Of a stretch of DNA of 64,000 nt, positions 56,407-64,000 are shown in pieces (the first letter of the stretch is position 1; every line of letters starts with the position of its first letter). The notes under the pieces are model-generated. The model searched no databases and was not told the DNA's origin. It saw only the letters and a program-made list of their open reading frames with translations. The DNA lies in assembly GCA_003254925.1 (NCBI GenBank), contig QANZ01018310.1, forward strand, positions 1 to 64,000. Direction: 5' to 3'. A program made the position numbers and the translations under genes. This DNA comes from Chamaecrista fasciculata (taxonomy: Eukaryota; Streptophyta; Magnoliopsida; Fabales; Fabaceae).

Positions 56407-57440
56407 ACGCTATTCTTGGATCTGTATTGGTTTTGGTGATTATACATGTGATGTGTAATGTATGTTTTTACCGCTTTTCATTGACATGCTTGTTGTTGTT
56501 TTACGAAAAAGATCCACCAAAACTTTTTGGAATTAATGCAAAAGGTACAAATTTTATGTATGTGATACATAAAGAAATCAATATGATTGATTTGAAGATT
56601 TTCTTGAAATTTTAGGCAAAAGTCGAAATTCCATATAATTATAGTTAAAATTGTTTTAATTATAATTATAAAAGGGGTGGCTGGAAATTTATTAAATTAT
56701 GAATTTTATAAAGTTTTCAGATCAATAATTAAATTCTTGAATATGATTCTTGAATTTTATAATTATTGATAATGGGCCTAAATTCAAGAAAAAGGCATGT
56801 TAAAATTGCACAATCCTAATTAAACACAATACAAAAATCGGTTTTGATATGTGTGTTTGATATATCGTGTTTGACATGATTGTATGAATGGTTCATATAT
56901 GTAATTGTGTGGTGTTGGATATGGCTCTAGGTTTTTGGTGTATACGGTCTGCGTGTCGTCTCCCTCTATCCGATGTAATTTTACTTTTCAGTTTATACCT
57001 CAATGTAACTGGGTTTACTCTCTTGTAATTTTATGTTTTCCTTTTAGAAAAATTCTCTCATTGGCTTGGGAGAATTGTTAGGATAGGTGGGCCATATCTA
57101 AACACGATAAATGTCTGTTTTACATTTCAGCATTGTATGTGATACAAAGCGCTAGATGTATGTTTAGGACGCGATTTTAACATGCTATTTTAAACGCTAT
57201 AACAACGTATACGATACGAGCGTGGGATTTTGCATATGATGCAAGATCCATGCACATGTTTATATGTATGTGATACATGGGGAAATAAACATGTGGCATG
57301 ACTCGTTTAATTTTAAAAGGAGTTTTGAAATTAAACTATGAAACGGAACGATTTTATAAATATTTAACCCTTTTAGAAAATCTTAAGTTTTAATGTCATC
57401 AATAAAACACCCTGTGGAAATCTTGTTCATCATAGAGCGG

Positions 57441-57826
57441 TGATCGCCCTCCGCGACACGTATCTATCTTGACCTCGAGGACACACGGGTGAATGGGAGA
57501 TTCAGTTCGACGCCCATTGAAGTCATGGGTCATTAAATGCGGTGATCGCCCTCCGCGGCACGTATTTAAGTGACGCCGTTGATGATATGGGGCTGGGCCT
57601 CGGCCTCGTCGTTTGGGCCTTGCCATTCACGAGTTTTATTGTGTGACTTAATGGGGTTATCAAAACGGTTTTGGACCTCAAGGCATTAGATGGGATAAAC
57701 ATGCCATAATAAGTATCATATGATGATACAGTCCCATAAAGATCTAAGAGTCACATATGATGTGATTGGTAAAGAGTTACCTACCTAAATAGCCAAAAGG
57801 TGCATGATCGCCCTCCGCGACGGTAA
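57441..57826 (+). repeat. Three copies of a GC-rich motif in the element's leader
   Basis: TGATCGCCCTCCGCG occurs at 57441, 57543 and 57805; the first two are extended to ...RCACGTAT. They stand out in an A/T-rich leader of about 1.5 kb between primer-binding site and gag. Spacing (102 and 262) is irregular. The role is unknown; packaging or translation signals are possible. Confidence 0.75.
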
Positions 57827-57941
57827 ATTTTGGTGAAATATGGGTCTTAGCCACTAATAATAAATTTTACTGGGTTTTATAAAATGGTGGACATATTTTT
57901 TCTGCTAATCAAAATTCATATCTTTGAAATTGTAGAATCAA

Positions 57942-58634
57942 ATGGCAACTAGTAGTTCAACTTTTTCACTACGACCTATCCTTGAGAAGGATAAGCTGAC
58001 CAGAACAAACTTCCTCGATTGGTTTCGTAATCTGAGAATCGTTCTCACCCATGAGAGGAGACTGTATGTTCTGGACAAACCTATCCCTAAAGAGCCTGCC
58101 AAGGGTGCTCCGGGAGCTGAGTGGAGGGCTTATGAGAAGCACTTCGACGACTCGCTGGAGGTCTCTTGTCTGATGATAGACACAATGATTCCAGAGCTTC
58201 ATGAGGGCTTGGATACATTGATGTCATATGAGATGATGATGCGTCTCAAGGAAATGTTCCGCCATCAAATCAGACAAGATAGATATGAGACCACTAAGGC
58301 TCTTATGTCTTACAAAATGGCTGAAGGTGATTCTGTTGGTTACCATGTCACACAGATGAGAGGGTACATAGATCATCTTGAAAGGCTGGGATTCCTTGTT
58401 CAACCTGAGATTGCCGCAGGTATAATCCTGTGCTCACTGCCTAAGAGCTATGACTCATTTGTCGAAAGCTACTATAGGAGAGGAATAGAGAAGACAGTTT
58501 CTGAGTTGCATGGAATGCTCAAGTCAGTTGAGGCATCCCTGATTCAGAAGAGGGAAAGGAAATTGAAGGGCAAAGAAAAGATGAAGGGAATCGAGCTGGA
58601 TGGTGAGACCAAGCCAGAGGACGACCCTAATTAA
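57942..58634 (+). CDS. Ty1-copia gag (N-terminal part, 230 aa)
   Basis: The protein MATSSSTFSLRPILEKDK... has the gag (UBN2-type) pattern: FLDWFRNLRIVL near the start, a helical core, and HGMLKSVEASL before a basic Lys-rich tail. Gag forms the virus-like particle. The frame stops at TAA (58632-58634). The same frame continues beyond with the zinc knuckle and protease, so this stop truncates a gag-pol polyprotein that normally runs on for over 1,200 residues. The retained frame suggests fairly recent loss of activity. Confidence 0.85.
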   Translation: MATSSSTFSLRPILEKDKLTRTNFLDWFRNLRIVLTHERRLYVLDKPIPKEPAKGAPGAEWRAYEKHFDDSLEVSCLMIDTMIPELHEGLDTLMSYEMMMRLKEMFRHQIRQDRYETTKALMSYKMAEGDSVGYHVTQMRGYIDHLERLGFLVQPEIAAGIILCSLPKSYDSFVESYYRRGIEKTVSELHGMLKSVEASLIQKRERKLKGKEKMKGIELDGETKPEDDPN

Positions 58635-61305
58635 TCACCTGCCAAGAAGGTAAAGCCCACAGAGGAAGTATCTTGTGCTTTCTGTCAAGTGTCAGGACAC
58701 GCGATGAGAAAGTGCAAATACTACTGGGAAGATCAAAAGAAGAAGAAGTGCGTTCAAGCCTCTACTTCAGGTATCTTTGTTAATCTTCTTTTCTACTTAA
58801 CCACTAAAGTATTGGATACGATATGTGGTTCTCACATTTGATGTGCAGGGTCTTCAAAGACAGTAGAAAACGAGGACATAAGCGATATGGACCTAGAAGT
58901 GGACGATGGAGCAAAAGTTGCTGCCAATGCTACTGAAGGAACATGAGAGCTTGGATAGCCCCTAGGGCTAGTTTATTGTTATTCTTTAAAGTTTTGAACA
59001 TTATTTTCTCCTTATAAGAGATAAGGTAGATTTTATGTGTAAATATTTAAAGAATTGGTTCCTACTTTAATAAAGTAATGTTTGTTTGCTTATGTGATTT
59101 GCAAAAAAAATCATTATGTCTTAAATTAGAAACAATAACAATATTTATAACATTGATACAAGAAGGGGATTAAGATCCTACATACTTGTGGCAATTGTCG
59201 TCTTGTCCATACAAACAAGAAACGCCTTGAGAAGCTTCATATAGATGGACTTCTGAAGCTCACATGATTATGAATCATATGATGCTTGCAAGTCTTGTTT
59301 AAGATGGAAAGATGACAAGTGACATTCCTCGACTGTCCACAGCAATAGAATGTCTGACTTTTTGGGAAACATACATAGTTGATGTGTGAGGACCCACAAG
59401 TAGTTAAGCCAAAAGTAAATAAACTCTTACTAACTGCTTCAAAAGGCTAGATCTACGGCTACCCTTTTGAAATACAAGTCAGAGATCTTTTTGAAATAGA
59501 GATTTCAAAGAGAAGTAGAGAATTAACTTGACAAGAAAATCAAGTTACTTGATTCGATCAAGGGAACAAGGATTTGAGTCAAGAGATTGTTAATCATCTT
59601 AGAAGCTGTGAGAATGGTCTCACAACTTGCTCTTTCTAAAACCCCATAGTGGATGGTGTTTTGAGGAAAAGTATCAAACCCTATGGGATAAGGTTTGATC
59701 TATGATGAATCTAATTGATCTTCTGCCAACCTTTAAAGGTTGTGCTCTTGAAGCTGCTGACTTCACACTTAACCATTTCGTCTAAGAGACGCCATATGTG
59801 ATATGGTATGGGAAGAGTCCCATAAATGTTTTGTCTCAATTTTGAGGACGTCAAGTTTATAATAAGCCAAGGGTAGATTATAAACTGTCTTCAAAACCCT
59901 CAAGAATGTGCTTATGGGATACCCTAAGAACGCATAAGGGGCATCAAATCAAACTACCCACCTGATTACAAAAGGGTTTGTAAGTCAGACGTGAATACCT
60001 TTTAAAAAGAATTCTTGTTTCCAAAAGAAACAGTGGGAGTAAGATGAATCTTGAAGGAGTTCAAGATCCACAAGACACTTGAGTGGCGCAGACGAAAATT
60101 AGAGAAGATCCGCAAGGAGTTGTGGAAGCTCCTCTAAAACATAAGGACAACAAAGTTCTGATAGAACACGTTCTCAGTTTCAAAGATGGGGATCTTTGGT
60201 CACTGAGAGCAGGGATGTGTTGCTCTAGGAGCGTGGTGAGCCCGCCACCTATCGAGAAACTTTTGTCATTGTTTGGGTAAAGATGTCAAAAGGGTTTGGC
60301 TTCTTTCAAAAACCTTGATATGTCCTATGTTTCCAATAAGGTTAGTGGGAGCACGTTTGAATTCTTGGTGCGATATGTCATTCACATATCGCTAGTCGAA
60401 AGTGACATTACTGTCTTAAGGATTGTGAATCCTAGATGAGTGAATCACTCTCGATGAAGGAAAGAAGTGGCCTATGGTATAGGCAACAAGAATCTATGGT
60501 GATAGATCTTGGAGACTTCTTGAGTTGAGTCAAAGGTACGTTCTTGGATAAGATACTGAAGGAGTTCAGTATGCGAGATTTCAAGAAGAGATTCATACCG
60601 ATGAATCAAGTTTTGGTCCTTAGCAAGAATCAGTGTTTCCTGAGACACATGATGAGCAAAGGACACATGATTGGCATCCCTTATGCTTTGGCAATAGGAT
60701 CCATCATGTTGTACCAGACCCAATATGTCCCTTGCCCTATGAATGACGAGTTGTGACCCTGTTGAGGTTCCCCGGGAAGCTGTCATTAAAGTCCTTGAGT
60801 ACTTAAGAAGCACTAAGGACAAATTCTTGGTTTATGGTAGAATTAATGTGTAAAGTGTTACACAAGAAGCCCATTATTCAAGCTAACCAAGACTGATCGC
60901 AGTTAAAATGTATTCCCTGAACGTAGTAATCGTAAAGTTGGAATGGTTCCAAGCAGAGTACGATTACCGATTCTACAAAGAATGGGTTAGTCGCGTAGAG
61001 ACGCAGACTGTAAAACAAGTGTCTGAAGTACACTTGGTGGTCGGCCTGTGGGACAGGAAGACACCAAATGGGAAGGAGTTCCCCACTGATGTTCCGACAG
61101 TGATAAGCACTCAGACAAGATCGCTTAGAGATGGTGATAATAAGATATGATAAACATAGCAGTCGAGGATATTTTGCCAAATCCTCTGAAAGAAACCCCA
61201 GCACAGGTCTTACATAAGTTCTATGTAATGTCAAGTGGGAATTAGACACATTAATGGATGTTCCTAAGTGTTAGGAACAGTTTTGATTAATGATTGTACC
61301 TAGTG
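58635..61305 (+). pseudogene. Decayed copia pol remnant (zinc knuckle, protease, integrase, RT/RNase H pieces)
   Basis: In the gag frame, 58674-58715 encodes an intact CX2CX4HX4C knuckle (CAFCQVSGHAMRKC). VLDTICGSHI then follows where an active protease has DTG: the catalytic triplet is changed and a TGA stop follows at 58839, another at 58944. Further on, in shifting frames, come pieces matching the pre-integrase region (DYESYDACKSCL at about 59275), the GYPKET/FLEKEF area near 60000, and the C-terminal RT/RNase H region (IPYALAIGSIMLYQTQ at 60676-60720, LRSTKDKFLVYG at about 60800). The core RT segment is missing or unrecognisable. The copy cannot move by itself. A polypurine-like CAAGTGGGAG lies at 61306-61315. 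Confidence 0.75.
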
Positions 61306-61317
61306 CAAGTGGGAGTT

Positions 61318-61359
61318 TGATGGAGATTGTGCCCTAGGTGTTGGAGATTGTGCCCTAGG
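61318..61359 (+). repeat. 21-bp tandem duplication at the LTR start
   Basis: TGATGGAGATTGTGCCCTAG (61318) is followed directly by TGTTGGAGATTGTGCCCTAG (61339). TG begins each copy. Either the LTR start was duplicated, or this marks the join between two elements. Confidence 0.85.
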
Positions 61360-63439
61360 GCCAATCATTTTATAGATATGTTGAGAACATATCAATTAAT
61401 TTATGGAGATAAATTAATGGTTATCATATTATTAGCATGTTTACTATGATAACAATCCGTGATTAATTATGAGATAATTAATCTAAACTGTCCCTGGTCG
61501 CTCATTCAAGTGGGAGCTTGAACTGAACTAAGACCAGCATGACCTCGGTGCATGAGATGCACGCACTAGATGCTGGGACGAGAGTCATGGTGCAATTACG
61601 TAAGGTGGTTACGAGTTGCTGGACTGACCCGGAGAGTCCTGCATGGGTTTAGTCATCAGCTTGTCTCTCCTGTACACCTGTCACGACGCCTTAGACCTGA
61701 GGTCATCATTATTCCGGCGTTGCAGTTGTCAGACTTTGGCTTAGTCTAACGCTGCCCGTAACAGGGTAGTCATAAGGGCTAAGTACGGGTTTGGTTGATT
61801 GCCGTGCTGAGGAATGTGGACTGACCAAAATTGGGATTTTGTTCCCCATTAAATTGGGAGATATCTTACTGGCGCCCTCGATGAGTCTGTCCAGGAAATG
61901 CATGGCCATGCTAGATATTGGGACTTACTCAAGGAGATCGAGAAAGTAAAGGTTTGGATCATGGGTGACTTTCCCGTGCCTGGTCCATGACCAAGATATC
62001 GCAGAACAATAGGGTCGGTGCCATGGAGGTACTAAGGTTAAGTCGGTTTTGGTAAAAACCGATAACTCACGTATTTTGGGTAGTTGTGATGGCTTGCTAG
62101 AGTCCGCTCACAGCTTGTAGGTCATGAGATGCCCTACTGCCAACTTCACGTGGGGCCTGCTGGGTCACACACGAGCAGGAACAGGACACCGTTCAAAAGG
62201 GACACGAATTAGGGTTAATTCGTGGGTCACTCCGGTGGCACGATTTAAGACAAAGAGGAAATGTCTGGGACATTATGTCTTGTCTTAATTGATCTACAGT
62301 TGTGAAGTATTTAAATTTGTGAGACAAATTTAAATATAATAATTGTTAAATAATTAATTTGGATTAATTATTTACAATTAAAATATTAAGGAAAAATAAT
62401 TCAGATAAGGTTCCTAAAAGTTAGGAAATTATTGAATTATAAAATTCCCTAATATTGGCATGAGGGTGGCGCCTCTTTTATGATATTTAGGTTAATAAAA
62501 TTGTTTTATTAATTTAAATAATAATTTGAATTCAAAAGATTTGATGGAGATATCAAAAGATTTGAATTCAAAAGATTTGATGAGATCTCAAATCAGGATC
62601 TTTGGAGAATCATGACTTCCTAAGAGTTAGGAAGGTTTTTGATTTATAAAATTCCAAAGAAATTTTAGAGGCATATGGCGCATCTTAGGTGGGTCCCATG
62701 GGAGATTTGATCTCTCATTTTGATTCTCTAAGATTATGATTTGAATTTAAATTTAATATTATGGTAATATTATAATTTAAAATTCAATTCATGAAAGCCA
62801 TATTATTATAATTTAGAATTATAATAATGCTCTAAAAATAATTATATAAACCCTAGGGCTAGGCGCCTAGGTCAAGCAAGCATGAGAGAGAATTCATTTG
62901 TGCAATTTTCATCCTCCTAGTTGAGAGAGATAGAAAATTCGCCTCCTTCAAAACCCCTAGCTTCCAAGTGAGGAAAAATTTGGTTCTCAAGAGTTGAGAG
63001 GGGAAAATCGAGTTGGCCTAAGAGTTAGGCAATTCGATTTGTGGTTGCCAAATTAGGGTTTGTGAGAGAAGGAAAAACAAGAAGAGTTCTTGTGGGGAAT
63101 TCTCATGCGCCACCTTTTGGAGTTTGAATCAAGAAGGAGTTCTTGAGTTCAAACACACTGTAGATTGGTCCCTAGTTCTTTTGGAGAAAAGAACTGAAGG
63201 CTAGCACCTTGGTGCCCGAAGAAACTGTTCGTGTGGATTACTGGCAGAGGGAGAACGCTGGGAGTGGGCTCCTTGGACACGCCTTGTACAACCAGAGGAT
63301 TGAAACTCGTGAGGTATACCACTATCTATAAAAGTTTTAAATTCTACTAGCGGATCCGTTCGGGAATTTTAGGACCTAGCGTGTTTTATTTTAATTTTAT
63401 TTTTGCTTCCGCTGCGTTAGGCGCCTACAATTCCCAACA
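61339..63439 (+). mobile_element. Long copia LTR (2.1 kb) followed by its own primer-binding site
   Basis: It starts TGTTGGAG right after the polypurine region and ends TTCCCAACA at 63439. TAGTATCAGAGCC at 63441-63453 is a primer-binding site like the one at 56394, so this LTR serves as the 5' LTR of an element whose interior runs off the window. It may also serve as 3' LTR for the element at 55256-61338. Its body differs clearly from the visible part of that LTR, sharing mainly the last 250 bases. Confidence 0.7.
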
Positions 63440-64000
63440 GTAGTATCAGAGCCACGCTAGTTCTAGGATTTAAAACTGTTTATGTGTACATGTGATGTAT
63501 GATATGTGTGTTTACCGCTTTCAATCACGTTTTTGGTTTTACAAAAATCCACCGAACTTTTTCTTAAAAATTCAATCTACAGAAAAAGGTGCAAATTATA
63601 TGTATGAGATACATATAAGTCGATTGGATCGACTGGAAAATTTTTCTTGATGATTTAGGCCAAAATCGAAATTCCTCTATAATTATAATTAAAAGTGTTT
63701 TAATTATAATAATTATAAAGGTGGCTGAAAATTATTAAAATTTGGAATTTTAATATTTTTGGGGGTCAATATTTATAAATTCTTGAATGAGATTCATGGT
63801 ATTTATAATTATTGACAAAAGGCCTAATCTCAAGAAAAGGGCATGTTAAAATTGCACAGACCTAAAGTAAACACAATTTTAAAAGAGTTTTAATTTTTGT
63901 GTTTGTTACCGTGTTTGACAATAATTATATGAAGTGTTCATATTTATATTGTGTGGTGTTGGATATGGCTCTAGGAGGTTTATTTCGGTAAATACGGCCT
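63440..64000 (+). mobile_element. Leader of a second copia element (runs off the window)
   Basis: After the primer-binding site the sequence follows the leader at 56394-56960: TGTGATG..., GGCATGTTAAAATTGCACA, and GTGTGGTGTTGGATATGGCT (63950, versus 56909). It is closely related to, but not identical with, the first element. gag would be expected about 1 kb past the window end. Confidence 0.75.

Noticed and set aside
57399..57626. Minus-strand frame containing repeated CRGGRSP
   Set aside because: Produced by the GC-rich repeats of the copia leader; no start context or similarity.
57441..57826. Regular repeats that might suggest a CRISPR-like array
   Set aside because: Only three copies, unequal spacing, plant retrotransposon context.
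58771..58849. GT-AG candidate intron after the gag zinc knuckle (TTCAG|GTATCT ... TGTGCAG|G)
   Set aside because: The stretch itself reads as protease sequence (VLDTICGSHI) in the same frame, so it is coding sequence with point damage, not an intron.

Overview
This is nuclear DNA from a flowering plant, most likely a core eudicot; the species cannot be fixed from the sequence. The signs are AT-rich intergenic DNA, multi-exon genes with GT-AG introns, plant-only families (DUF936, PUB-type U-box, NFD6) and abundant plant transposons. There is no bacterial-style operon, CRISPR array or tRNA/rRNA gene. One assembly gap (54613-55255) and several single Ns are present.

Gene-rich part (1-52 kb): an NFD6-like small mitochondrial protein (+, 1428-3387); a DUF936 protein (+, 5346-7899); the splicing factor RBM25 (-, 9095-15474); a ULP1-type SUMO protease of the OTS1/OTS2 group (+, 19560-26572); an RlmN-type radical-SAM RNA methyltransferase (-, 27885-30899); two tandem equilibrative nucleoside transporters (-, 34054-36321 and 37561-39668); a receptor-like kinase, probably with a SPARK ectodomain (+, 45338-49418); and an intronless U-box/ARM E3 ligase of the PUB18/PUB19 type (-, 49739-51847). 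I rebuilt exon structures by reading splice sites and checking that reading phase carries across each junction. From memory, Arabidopsis keeps PUB19, RBM25, OTS1 and the RlmN-like gene together at At1g60190-At1g60230, and ENT1 beside a DUF936 gene near At1g70330-At1g70340. The window may therefore join two blocks that are separate in Arabidopsis. Several of these families act in ABA or salt stress.

Between the genes lies a dense and partly nested set of mobile elements. Several have target-site duplications (TSDs) visible by eye: a 2.0-kb Mutator-like element with about 0.6-kb inverted arms carrying telomere-like repeats (31362-33388, 9-bp TSD); a 95-bp Mutator-type MITE in one ENT duplicate only, with the other duplicate showing the empty site (37207-37301); a second Mutator-like element (40444-42365, 9-bp TSD) containing a nested hAT-like element (40971-41638, 8-bp TSD), which contains a further inverted repeat; and a 910-bp solo LTR (42756-43665, 5-bp TSD). 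Degraded LINE and SINE copies, a possible Helitron end and a CACTA terminus are also present.

The right end (53-64 kb) is retrotransposon territory: a CACTA terminus, direct repeats next to the gap, then a Ty1-copia element (LTR, primer-binding site, long leader with three copies of a GC-rich motif, gag, decayed protease/pol), followed by a 2.1-kb LTR with its own primer-binding site and leader that leaves the window. I found no wholly new molecular system. The most informative observations are the nested transposons with readable insertion histories and the diverging tandem ENT pair.
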